The position numbers were made by a program, and so were the translations under genes. The notes under the pieces were generated by a model. The model was not told the origin of the DNA and did not search any database. It saw only the letters and a list, made by a program, of their open reading frames with translations. A stretch of DNA of 33,561 nt from the NCBI GenBank assembly GCA_947497945.1, contig CANMIP010000042.1:1-33561 (forward strand), given 5' to 3'. Every line of letters starts with the position of its first letter. Positions within the stretch are counted from its first letter, which is position 1. Shown in pieces: positions 15,949-23,517 of the stretch. Source of the DNA: an uncultured Tropicimonas sp. (GTDB taxonomy: Bacteria; Pseudomonadota; Alphaproteobacteria; Rhodobacterales; Rhodobacteraceae).

Positions 15949-17238
15949 ATGGTAGAACTGATTGTAAGAATTTCCATATTGTTTCTTGTGGCGGCGGTTT
16001 CTCCCGCAATTTCGTCACCGGTCGAACTTGAGGCTGAGGGGACCGCAATTTTCTTCGACAGCGACGGATCGGAGGCGAGCGCGATCGTTGGAGAAGACTT
16101 GCCGGATGAATTCAAAAAGGGGTTACGGCTCTACTGGAATGGTCACGGTTTTCGCGAAGAATATCGGGCAAAGGAAGTGCTGAAAGACCTGCATCTGGAG
16201 CCGATGCGTGAAGGCGACTGGTCGCGGGTCGACCTGGAAATGACGCTGCTTGGAAATGATGACCTTCTGGATGTCTCAACGGATATCATTTTCTATGTTC
16301 ACGTCCGGTCGAATGATAGCCGAAACCAGTTTTGGGGCGAAAAGACCGTCAAGGTTCACAGGCGGCAGAGAAACGCATTTCGGGGTCACTGGATCGACGA
16401 TCTGCACATACGCCTGGAAGAGATTGACGATCCTGAAGTCTCGTATTCCCGGATCGACCGGCTCTATAATCTGGAACATCAAAGGAAGGAATTGCCCGAA
16501 GCCGTCGATGAAACGATCCGGATATACAAGATCGAGGGCATGGATAAATATCTCGACCTGCTCGCAAATGTATTGAATGTGTATCTCGCGCATGGATACA
16601 TTCTGGATCTGGACAAGATCAGTTTTCTTCAGGACGAACTTCCGCAGGACTCCCGGTTTGCAAGCCTTTCGGTCGAGGACAAGGCAAGAAAGATGCACCA
16701 ATTCGCATCTTCCTTGAAGCAGGCTCCCGGCCACGGCACTCTCGACGGGACCAATTCGATAACGCACCAAGATATTGCGCTGAATCTCTTGAGAAAGGTG
16801 ACGCAGGACAACGCCCTCAGGAGAACCAGCACAGGCGAGACGCTCCCGGAGCCGCATCAGAAAGCCTACCTGCTGGAAACCCAGATCCTGTGTGACATGA
16901 GCTGGGACGAATGCAACCGGCAGATGTATCATATCTACGGGATCGACGAGCGCACTCCCTTTGCCGGAGAGCATATGTGGGCGATGCTCCAGGCCTACAT
17001 GCGAGAACTCGTAAGGGAGTCGCGCCTGGGCCAGCCGGCCGGCGGAGACGAGGTGTTCATCGACTATGTTCACCAGGACAAGTGGCTGCACAACGATTGG
17101 GCGCTGATCCATTGCGTGATCAAGCAACATGGCTCGCGATACCGGTTTCTGCAGCGAAAACTCGATTCAACACGGAATGAAGGCGTCTGGATCCAGGGTT
17201 TGGTCGATCGGGGCGTGGATTGCAGCAAGGTCAACTAG
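15949..17238 (+). CDS. Exported protein of unknown function, first gene of the protease operon
   Basis: I do not recognise a family. The 429-residue product begins with a short signal peptide (ISILFLVAAVSPAISS, cleavage near residue 23). The mature part is acidic to neutral, with a beta-rich first third (residues about 25-145, for example VDLEMTLLGNDDLL) and a helical remainder containing CDMSWDECNRQMYHIYG and a final Cys near the C-terminus (GVDCSKVN). Three or more Cys suggest periplasmic disulphides. ATG 15949 has no Shine-Dalgarno sequence and no other start lies upstream before a stop, so the message may be nearly leaderless. The stop is 10 bases before the next gene. The operon context links it to secreted proteases, perhaps as substrate, inhibitor or effector. 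Confidence 0.8.
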   Translation: MVELIVRISILFLVAAVSPAISSPVELEAEGTAIFFDSDGSEASAIVGEDLPDEFKKGLRLYWNGHGFREEYRAKEVLKDLHLEPMREGDWSRVDLEMTLLGNDDLLDVSTDIIFYVHVRSNDSRNQFWGEKTVKVHRRQRNAFRGHWIDDLHIRLEEIDDPEVSYSRIDRLYNLEHQRKELPEAVDETIRIYKIEGMDKYLDLLANVLNVYLAHGYILDLDKISFLQDELPQDSRFASLSVEDKARKMHQFASSLKQAPGHGTLDGTNSITHQDIALNLLRKVTQDNALRRTSTGETLPEPHQKAYLLETQILCDMSWDECNRQMYHIYGIDERTPFAGEHMWAMLQAYMRELVRESRLGQPAGGDEVFIDYVHQDKWLHNDWALIHCVIKQHGSRYRFLQRKLDSTRNEGVWIQGLVDRGVDCSKVN

Positions 17239-17248
17239 GAGGACAGAG

Positions 17249-17368
17249 ATGAGACTTTCCAGACTTTTTGCTATCACTCTTACCGGCCTGATACTGGTCA
17301 CGGGCGGGGTGGACGTCGCCGTGGCCGGCCCGCCGCCGGTCTGCCTCCCCGGACAGGCAGTGTGCTGA
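17249..17368 (+). CDS. 39-residue secreted peptide precursor with Cys-Cys tail
   Basis: The ORF has a strong AGGAGG six bases before its ATG. It encodes a textbook signal peptide (positive MRLSRLF, hydrophobic AITLTGLILVTGG, cleavage site AVA-G). After cleavage about 13 residues remain, GPPPVCLPGQAVC, with two Cys that could form a ring. It overlaps the GTG start of the next gene by seven bases (GTGCTGA), so it may also serve to couple translation. It could be a peptide signal, a small structural peptide, or simply a leader. I see no family. A frameshift fusion with the next ORF is unlikely because that ORF has its own signal peptide. Confidence 0.6.
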   Translation: MRLSRLFAITLTGLILVTGGVDVAVAGPPPVCLPGQAVC

Positions 17369-18564
17369 CCCGTGCCGCCGTTCTGGCGGCGACGGTTTTC
17401 GCATTCGGGCAAATCGGGAGCGTGGCTGTGGAGGCCGGTTCGCCTGCGGAGTCGGAAATCTCCGAAGACGATGGCCTTTGGCTTGACAGGGTGAAGCTAA
17501 AAATCGGCGAAGGGAAATACGAGGCGGCGCGGGACATCCTGGAGGAGCTCAACCGGACGCCTCTGTCCGGGACACTCGCGCGGACCGAACAACAGAAGCT
17601 ACTTGGGCAGGTCTATCTCTATCTTGAGGAGTATGGAAAAGCGATCGCGGCTCTGACCAACGTCATCGATTTCCCCCGAACCGACCATGTCACGGCCCTG
17701 ATCAACCGCTGCTACGCCTATATGAAGGTGAATCTTATCGTGGATGCGCGGAGCGATTGCGTGGCCGCGCGCGTGGATCTGGACCGGGCCGAGTTCAGCC
17801 GGTTCAAGGCGTCCGGCGAGACGATCGCCTTCCGGAAAGTGTCTCTTGCCCATGTCGAGGCGCAGCTGGCGCTCAGGTCCGGACAGCTTGAGCGGGCGCT
17901 CGATTTCATCGGTGAGGCGCATGCACTCCTGGAAGACGCGCCGCAGTTGAGCGAGTGGTTCGTCTGGGATCTCGACTTGCTGGAATCCAAGGCACTGGCT
18001 GCCCTGGGAGACTCCGAAGCCGCGCTCGCGTCCGTCGCGAAGACATTGCAGGCTGCGCCCGAACGGGAGCGGCATGCGGCGCTGGCGACGCGAGCGGCGA
18101 TCCTGCTCCGGCAGGGAGAGCGCGACGCCGCCGTGAAGGAATACGTATCGGCAGCAGAATCCGCCACGCCCGGGAAGACCCGCGCGAAATACTATTTTGA
18201 AGCCTGCTCCACGTTGTTGCAAACCGTGCAGCGCGAGCAAGCGGTCGCCGAAAGGTCGGCCCTTCTGGAGAACGCGCTCGATCCATGCCGGCTGGCCGCG
18301 ACAAACGATGACGAGAACGGTCTCTACCACGAAGCCCACGCCGCCGCGCTGTTTGAAATGAGCCGCGCCCTGTTTGAAACGACCCGCTTTGACGAGGGCA
18401 TGATCCGGTACGGCGAAGGGAACGACGAGCTTCGAAAGGCTGCGGCGCTGCGCCCTCGGAGCAACGTCATCGTGCAGACCGCCGAGGATTTCAAACGTGC
18501 GGTCGGGGATGTGGACATCCTTGAGAAATGGCTCGGTGACCCTTTGGCGGCAGGCGCCGAGTGA
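17362..18564 (+). CDS. Exported TPR-like repeat protein
   Basis: This 400-residue protein has a signal peptide (MLTRAAVLAATVFAFGQIGS, cleavage near VEAGS) and a helical-repeat body. Repeats with TPR-like spacing include GKYEAARDILEELNR, EYGKAIAALTNVI, GQLERALDFIGEAHALLED and GDSEAALASVAKTLQAAPE. TPR proteins are scaffolds, so this one may organise the other periplasmic products of the operon (inference). The start is GTG 17362, which lacks a strong ribosome binding site of its own and overlaps the upstream peptide gene, consistent with translational coupling. The gene is complete, and a GC-rich hairpin follows it. Confidence 0.82.
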   Translation: MLTRAAVLAATVFAFGQIGSVAVEAGSPAESEISEDDGLWLDRVKLKIGEGKYEAARDILEELNRTPLSGTLARTEQQKLLGQVYLYLEEYGKAIAALTNVIDFPRTDHVTALINRCYAYMKVNLIVDARSDCVAARVDLDRAEFSRFKASGETIAFRKVSLAHVEAQLALRSGQLERALDFIGEAHALLEDAPQLSEWFVWDLDLLESKALAALGDSEAALASVAKTLQAAPERERHAALATRAAILLRQGERDAAVKEYVSAAESATPGKTRAKYYFEACSTLLQTVQREQAVAERSALLENALDPCRLAATNDDENGLYHEAHAAALFEMSRALFETTRFDEGMIRYGEGNDELRKAAALRPRSNVIVQTAEDFKRAVGDVDILEKWLGDPLAAGAE

Positions 18565-18567
18565 CCC

Positions 18568-18590
18568 GCCCCGCCCTTGTGGCGCGGGGC
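18568..18590 (+). terminator. GC-rich hairpin after the TPR gene
   Basis: GCCCCGC (18568-18574) pairs with GCGGGGC (18584-18590). No T-tract follows, so it may be an mRNA stability or partial termination element that separates the upstream genes of the operon from the proteases. Confidence 0.35.
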
Positions 18591-18676
18591 CAAGAGGCAC
18601 AAGCCCGGGCAATGGGCGCGATTTTTTGGTGAACGCGGAACCGGACCCAGATCCGGCGCAATTGGGAGGACAGCCT

Positions 18677-19375
18677 GTGTATTTCCTGAGAAGCCTTTTG
18701 CTGATCGCCTGGCCCAGCCTGGGCCTTGCGCAATTTGCCGATCCGACGATCGGCATGTCGGATATCGACGGGCTGGACCGCATCGTGATCGAGGATGAGG
18801 ATTACGGCTATGTCGTTTCCAAGAACAGGCGGTGGAAGACGAAGGCGATCCCGGTCTGCTGGGAGAATCCTGAAGCGGTAGACATGGCCGTACGGGATTT
18901 CGTTCGCGAGTCCATCGACGAGACCTGGGGCCAGCATTCGGCATTGTCTTTCCCGGGTTGGAAGAAATGCCGCCGGTCCAACGAGCCGGGGATCCACATC
19001 CGGATCGCTAACGAGCACCCGCATGTGAAGAAGCTCGGCGCCTCGATCAGCGGGGTGAGAAATGGGATGGTTCTGAATTTTCAATACGATATCAGCGGGT
19101 TCCGAGGCTGCACCTCCTCGCAGTCGCAATATGAGTTCTGCAACCGCGCCATTGCCGTGCATGAGTTCGGCCACGCCCTCGGATTTGCCCATGAGCATAA
19201 CCGCAGCGACCGGGACGTGAGCTGCGCCAAGCCTCCACAAGGCTCGATGGGGGATGTCCAGCTGACGCCCTATGACCCGAAATCGGTGATGAATTATTGC
19301 AATCCGAAATACGGCAATCTTGGCGTGCTAAGCGATCTGGACGTCCGGTCGGTCCGCGCGATGTACGGGAGGTAG
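18677..19375 (+). CDS. Exported astacin-type (metzincin) metalloprotease
   Basis: This is a 232-residue protein. The catalytic motif HEFGHALGFAHEHNRSD (residues 162-178) fits the HExxHxxGxxHExxRxD astacin consensus exactly. The Met-turn SVMNY (203-207) follows about 30 residues later. The zinc ligands are thus His 162, His 166 and His 172, with Glu 163 as general base. Several Cys (61, 98, 145, 155, 183, 208) can pair in the periplasm. The start is GTG 18677, preceded by GGAGGA, giving signal peptide FLRSLLLIAWPSLGLA. Longer in-frame readings run into the previous gene. There is no long propeptide, so activation may differ from animal astacins. The next gene starts six bases after the stop. 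Confidence 0.88.
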   Translation: MYFLRSLLLIAWPSLGLAQFADPTIGMSDIDGLDRIVIEDEDYGYVVSKNRRWKTKAIPVCWENPEAVDMAVRDFVRESIDETWGQHSALSFPGWKKCRRSNEPGIHIRIANEHPHVKKLGASISGVRNGMVLNFQYDISGFRGCTSSQSQYEFCNRAIAVHEFGHALGFAHEHNRSDRDVSCAKPPQGSMGDVQLTPYDPKSVMNYCNPKYGNLGVLSDLDVRSVRAMYGR

Positions 19376-19380
19376 GCGCG

Positions 19381-20760
19381 ATGAAAAACCTCCTCGCCGC
19401 GCTTCTGGCCTGCGGCCTCGCCGCGGGTGTCGCCACCGCACAGGATCTTCGCACGGTGCTTGCAAAGGCCCGGAATGCGACCGTTTTCCTCACCGTGTAT
19501 TTCGTCGATTCCAACAACCCGGAGAACAGGTGCTCGGCGCCGAATTTCGGTACCGGGTTCGTCGTGACGCCGGAAGGCGGCTTGCTGACCGCCCAGCATA
19601 TCTTCGAATCCAAGGAATGCGCGGGGTTCGATGACGTCGTCGTCGAGGCCCGCATCGGATACCGGAACACGGCGTCGCCGACCCGCCTCGCCGTGGTGAA
19701 GATTTCGCGCGATGACGACATCGTCGCCGCGCAACTGGGAGCAAGGCGGGATGCCTATGACTACCTCGATGTCTGTTTTGATCAATCGCCGCTCCTTGGC
19801 TCGGAAATGCTGGCGCTCGGCTTCCCGGTGGGGCAGGATTTCAGCTTCCTCACGGCACATTTCCAGGGTCTGAACGGAAGCACGGGTCGCTGGAACGTCT
19901 CCGCGAATATCACCTATGGCATGAGCGGCGGACCGGTGACGGACTTGTCGGGACGGGTCGTCGGGATCATCAAGGGCGGCGTCAGAGGCGCTCCCGTCGC
20001 ACGCTTCATCACGCCGCTGAACTGGGCACTGGACGAGCTTACGACCATCGGCCTGCGCAGCGCGGATATTCCCGATTGCGGCGAGCTTCCGACACTGCCG
20101 ACTGGCGGGTCTTCCTCCGAAACCGCCGCTCCGGACGAAACCCTTCCGAAGACATACCTGATCGCGGGCCAGATCAATGCAACCAAGCAGGGGACGGAGA
20201 CCGTTCGCAGCGAGTTCGTGCATGAGTTCGGCAGGGAAAGCTCCTGCACGGAGCCCTGGACGGTGGAGCGGACGGAGGCCTGTCTGCCCGAGGGAACCAA
20301 GAATGTCCGCCCGATTGGTCCGGACGTGATCTCGGCCGGGAATGACGGGCAGAGCTGGTTCGAACGGGACCCGGCCCGCGAAAACTGTGTCAGGCTCTTC
20401 TATGCCTATTCCGACCGCGGCAAGGATATTGCCGGAAACTGCCGCGGCCATGGCTGGATCCGGGCGCGGTGGACGCTTGTCGGCGTGCAGGAAGGGCTTC
20501 GCGAGTCGCTTCCTCCCCACCCGGCCAATGTCTCGCTCGAGCCCCCGGCTCAGGGCACCGCGACCCAGGCCATCCCCTTGCCGCCAGGCTTTCTGGACCA
20601 GATCGACGCAGTGGCGGAGATTTCATGGTCCTATGCGCTGACGGTTCGGGACGCCGAGGGGAAGGCCTTGGCGGAGCTGTCGAGCAGCGCGCCGGTGAGC
20701 GGGAAATTCAGATCGGAGCAGGAATCCAATGGCACAGTCATCGTCAGCGTCGATCCCTAG
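19381..20760 (+). CDS. Exported trypsin-like serine protease with C-terminal extension
   Basis: This 459-residue protein has a signal peptide (NLLAALLACGLAAGVATA). Residues about 25-235 form a chymotrypsin-fold domain with the triad His 73 (LLTAQHIF), Asp near 113 (DDDIVAAQ) and Ser 182 (YGMSGGPV), as in DegP/S1 proteases. There is no PDZ domain. Instead, a linker rich in Ser and Thr near 250-265 leads to a C-terminal region of about 190 residues with paired Cys (SSCTEPW, RTEACLP, RENCVRL, AGNCRGHGW) that I do not recognise. It may bind substrate or envelope components. ATG 19381 has GGGAGG upstream and lies six bases after the metalloprotease. The 3' end overlaps the next gene by 32 bases. 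Confidence 0.88.
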   Translation: MKNLLAALLACGLAAGVATAQDLRTVLAKARNATVFLTVYFVDSNNPENRCSAPNFGTGFVVTPEGGLLTAQHIFESKECAGFDDVVVEARIGYRNTASPTRLAVVKISRDDDIVAAQLGARRDAYDYLDVCFDQSPLLGSEMLALGFPVGQDFSFLTAHFQGLNGSTGRWNVSANITYGMSGGPVTDLSGRVVGIIKGGVRGAPVARFITPLNWALDELTTIGLRSADIPDCGELPTLPTGGSSSETAAPDETLPKTYLIAGQINATKQGTETVRSEFVHEFGRESSCTEPWTVERTEACLPEGTKNVRPIGPDVISAGNDGQSWFERDPARENCVRLFYAYSDRGKDIAGNCRGHGWIRARWTLVGVQEGLRESLPPHPANVSLEPPAQGTATQAIPLPPGFLDQIDAVAEISWSYALTVRDAEGKALAELSSSAPVSGKFRSEQESNGTVIVSVDP

Positions 20761-21427
20761 GCTTGCCGCCGCGCTCTGGCTGCTGACAGGGCTGGCCGCG
20801 CCGGCATTTTCGCAGGAAACGCTTCAGGCGCCCGGATGGGACGACCCGGTCTTTTCGGACTATGTCGCCCGGCACGGCGCGCGGATCGGCGAGGCCGCCG
20901 ATTCCCCGGGAGTCGATTTCACGCTCCCGGTCCTGGGGCTTCTGTCAGTAGAAACCGGCAATGCCGCCGCCGCCCCCGATGACGCGGCCCCGCAACTCCC
21001 CCTGTCGATGACCATGCCGGGCTGGCCCGAATGCGCCGCCGCGGAGCCGGAGATCGTCACCATCCCGGAAACCATGGACCAGCTCGCCGGGGCGCCGGAA
21101 GGGTCCTGGTATGTGCGCAGCTTCGATTTCGGCTGCCTGGGCCTGATCCTGGAAGGTGACAGGACCGTGCCCGATGCCCGGGTGACCAACGCCGCTCCGA
21201 TGCCGGAGGAGAGCGGCACATTGCGGATTTCGCGCTTCATCGAAGACGGCGGCGCCATCGACCCGGCCCTGGCGGGACAGCCGACCATCGCGCTCTCTCT
21301 CGGCGGGCTGGTCTACAGCCTGACCGTCGAATGCCGGAGCGAGGAAGCCTGGCCATTCTGTGCCGATGATGACGCCCTGCGGAGCCTCGTCCGCGAGCTT
21401 GTCGTCGTCGATGGAAGCCCGGGATAG
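20729..21427 (+). CDS. Exported protein of unknown function
   Basis: This 232-residue product starts inside the end of the serine protease gene (32-base overlap) with GGAGCAGGA before its ATG. The signal peptide is RLAAALWLLTGLAAPAFS. The mature protein is acidic, rich in Pro and Ala, and has Cys residues spaced for two disulphides (WPECAAAEP, DFGCLGLIL, TVECRSEEAWPFCADDD). No catalytic motif or known family was recognised. The tight overlap with the protease and the following M23 gene 15 bases later indicates coupled expression. It could be a protease inhibitor or chaperone, but nothing in the sequence proves that. Confidence 0.78.
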   Translation: MAQSSSASIPRLAAALWLLTGLAAPAFSQETLQAPGWDDPVFSDYVARHGARIGEAADSPGVDFTLPVLGLLSVETGNAAAAPDDAAPQLPLSMTMPGWPECAAAEPEIVTIPETMDQLAGAPEGSWYVRSFDFGCLGLILEGDRTVPDARVTNAAPMPEESGTLRISRFIEDGGAIDPALAGQPTIALSLGGLVYSLTVECRSEEAWPFCADDDALRSLVRELVVVDGSPG

Positions 21428-21442
21428 GAGGGGAGCAGGATC

Positions 21443-23500
21443 ATGCGCTGGAGTGTTCTTTCGGTTTTTCTTGGCATGGCCGGCATGGCCGGCGTGGCCC
21501 ATGGGGATGGGCTGTCCTATTTCGGGCCGGGCGACATCCTGCCGGCCCATGTCGATGGCAATGCCGACCGGCGGGTGCTGTTTCCGGACTGGGTCTTTCC
21601 GGTCGAAGCCGGCAGGGACATCGGCCGGCATGCCTATATGGGCACGCAATTGCCGAAATATCACGGGTTGGACTGGGCCAACGATCCGCGGCTCTACCGC
21701 TATCCGCATCGCGACAACCAATGCGAACCGCGCCGCTGGAAGATGCATGTCTGCGCCGCAGGGCAGGGGCATCAGGGTCAGGACATTCGCCCGCATGACA
21801 ACAGCGACGCCCGCTGGGCGGTGCGTGCGGTCGAAGAGGGGGTTGTTGTTCTCGTCACGGGCAACACGACCGTCGCGGTGCGATCCGAAAACCGGACCTG
21901 CCGCTACCTGCACATGGACAAGGCTTCGATCGCGGCGGCCAACATCACCCTGGGGGCGAAGGTGCGCAAGGGGCAGGTGCTCGGCAAGGTGTCCAACCTC
22001 ATGAAGGGTGTGCCAAACACGTCGATCCACCTGCATTTCGACTGCTATACCGGCACCGCCGCATCGGGGAATTTCTACCCGGTCTATGCCAGCCTGCTCG
22101 CGGCCTATCTGCGGGCCTGGGAGGTCGATCCGGTCATCAAGGACGGCAAGCTCTCGGTCAATCCCGACCTTGAGATTGGCGCCGGCGGCACGCCTCCCGA
22201 AACCGGGCAGCCGATCCGTCCCGCGCCCGGCCCCGCCCCCGCCGATTGCGCTGGCGTCACGCTCGGGCCGACGCCGCCCGGTGTGGACCTGGCACGGGTG
22301 CGCAGTCTCTGGCGGCACAACTGCTCGGTCATGGGGTTGATATCCGGTCCGGATTCGGACAGCCGGCGCTTCGTCTATGTTCGCCCCAAGTCAACCATTG
22401 CCCCGGCGATCGCATCGGAGCCGCTCCTGTTCGAAGGCAGGGCTGCCGGGGGCGCCTATCGTGGCAGGGCCCGCAGCTACAGCTCGCGCTGCGGCGATAC
22501 CACGTTCGAGGTCTCCGGAATGGCGGGCCAGGTGTCCGGCACGCCTGTCGTGACGCTCGAAGGTCAGCGTCCGCGCCGCAATGCGGGCTGCAAGGTGACC
22601 GGTGCGGTCGGGGAGCGGCTGGTATTCCGCTATGTCGGACGGGCGGATTTTCCGCTGGCGCCGTTCGAGCCCGCTCCCGACCGGAAGCGCAAGACATTGT
22701 CGGAGCGAAGCCGGAACTTTCTTGCCATCACCTTCTATCCGGACGTCTCGGGCACGATCACGATGCTGCCCTATGTCGCCGCGTTTCCCGGACTTTCGCC
22801 CCGGCCCGGCCCCCTGGACAGCAAGGGCGGGCTGATTCCGCGGCTCCACACCGACGAAGCCGGGGTGGCGCTCTCCTGGGTCTGGCTGAAACGGCGGGCG
22901 CGCTACCTTGACGGCATGGTCGCCACGCCGCGGGCGATCATTCATTCGATGGCCGGCGTCGACCCGACGGTCTGTGACGCGCAACTGGTTCCCACGGACG
23001 CGGCGCGGGAGGCGATGGGGGCGGAGGCCGCGGCGACGGCCTGTGCTGCCGTGCTCGCCTATGGCCGCGGCTATCTCGGTCTTGCCAATGGCCGCGGCTT
23101 CGCGCGGGAGACCTTCGGCCGGGAGATCGGGATCGACGAGATGCTCAACTTCGAGGATCCGGAGACGGCCTGGCGGTGGATGGCGGCCATGTACAGCCAT
23201 GAATCCGGGCGCGCGCCGGTCATCGACCGCGAGACCTTCGATCGCGGCAAGGTCATGGGCGAAGACTGGATCGCGGCGCATTATGGCGGGGCGAGCGAAC
23301 GGATGCGCCCGGTGGCCTTCTACAGCGCGGCCTGCAACTTCGCTCCCGCCGGCTGCGATGGCGACACTGACGAGGATCTGTCCGAAACCGACACGGACTC
23401 CTCCGAGAAGGCGCTTGCCGAGCTTGAAGCGCTACGGGGGCTCCTGCAGGAGGCGCAAAATCGCCTGGATGAGTTCTCGGAAAGTCTCGGCGAAGAATAG
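21443..23500 (+). CDS. M23 (LytM) peptidase with large uncharacterised C-terminal region
   Basis: This 685-residue exported protein has a short signal peptide (VLSVFLGMAGMAGVAHG). Residues about 95-215 form a LytM domain with the zinc ligands GHQGQDIRP (His 110, Asp 114) and IHLHFD (His 196, His 198), plus His 157 in YLHMDK. M23 enzymes cut peptidoglycan cross-bridges or stem peptides. A Pro-rich linker (PETGQPIRPAPGPAPAD) leads to about 450 residues with Cys pairs, then a predicted helical end with an acidic patch (EDLSETDTDSSE) and a coiled coil (LAELEALRGLLQEAQNRLDE). This C-terminal region is not recognised. Its complete ligand set argues for activity. The Shine-Dalgarno site AGGAGGGG precedes ATG 21443, and the next gene follows after 17 bases. 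Confidence 0.88.
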   Translation: MRWSVLSVFLGMAGMAGVAHGDGLSYFGPGDILPAHVDGNADRRVLFPDWVFPVEAGRDIGRHAYMGTQLPKYHGLDWANDPRLYRYPHRDNQCEPRRWKMHVCAAGQGHQGQDIRPHDNSDARWAVRAVEEGVVVLVTGNTTVAVRSENRTCRYLHMDKASIAAANITLGAKVRKGQVLGKVSNLMKGVPNTSIHLHFDCYTGTAASGNFYPVYASLLAAYLRAWEVDPVIKDGKLSVNPDLEIGAGGTPPETGQPIRPAPGPAPADCAGVTLGPTPPGVDLARVRSLWRHNCSVMGLISGPDSDSRRFVYVRPKSTIAPAIASEPLLFEGRAAGGAYRGRARSYSSRCGDTTFEVSGMAGQVSGTPVVTLEGQRPRRNAGCKVTGAVGERLVFRYVGRADFPLAPFEPAPDRKRKTLSERSRNFLAITFYPDVSGTITMLPYVAAFPGLSPRPGPLDSKGGLIPRLHTDEAGVALSWVWLKRRARYLDGMVATPRAIIHSMAGVDPTVCDAQLVPTDAAREAMGAEAAATACAAVLAYGRGYLGLANGRGFARETFGREIGIDEMLNFEDPETAWRWMAAMYSHESGRAPVIDRETFDRGKVMGEDWIAAHYGGASERMRPVAFYSAACNFAPAGCDGDTDEDLSETDTDSSEKALAELEALRGLLQEAQNRLDEFSESLGEE

Positions 23501-23517
23501 GCAGGGAAAACAGGGGC

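Noticed and set aside
17249-18564. Reading the mini-peptide and TPR genes as one gene split by a frameshift
   Set aside because: Each has its own signal peptide, and the seven-base overlap is typical of coupled genes, so two genes explain the sequence better.
20945-22318. Long minus-strand frame opposite the exported-protein operon
   Set aside because: It is a shadow in GC-rich DNA, opposite genes with signal peptides and an M23 active site.
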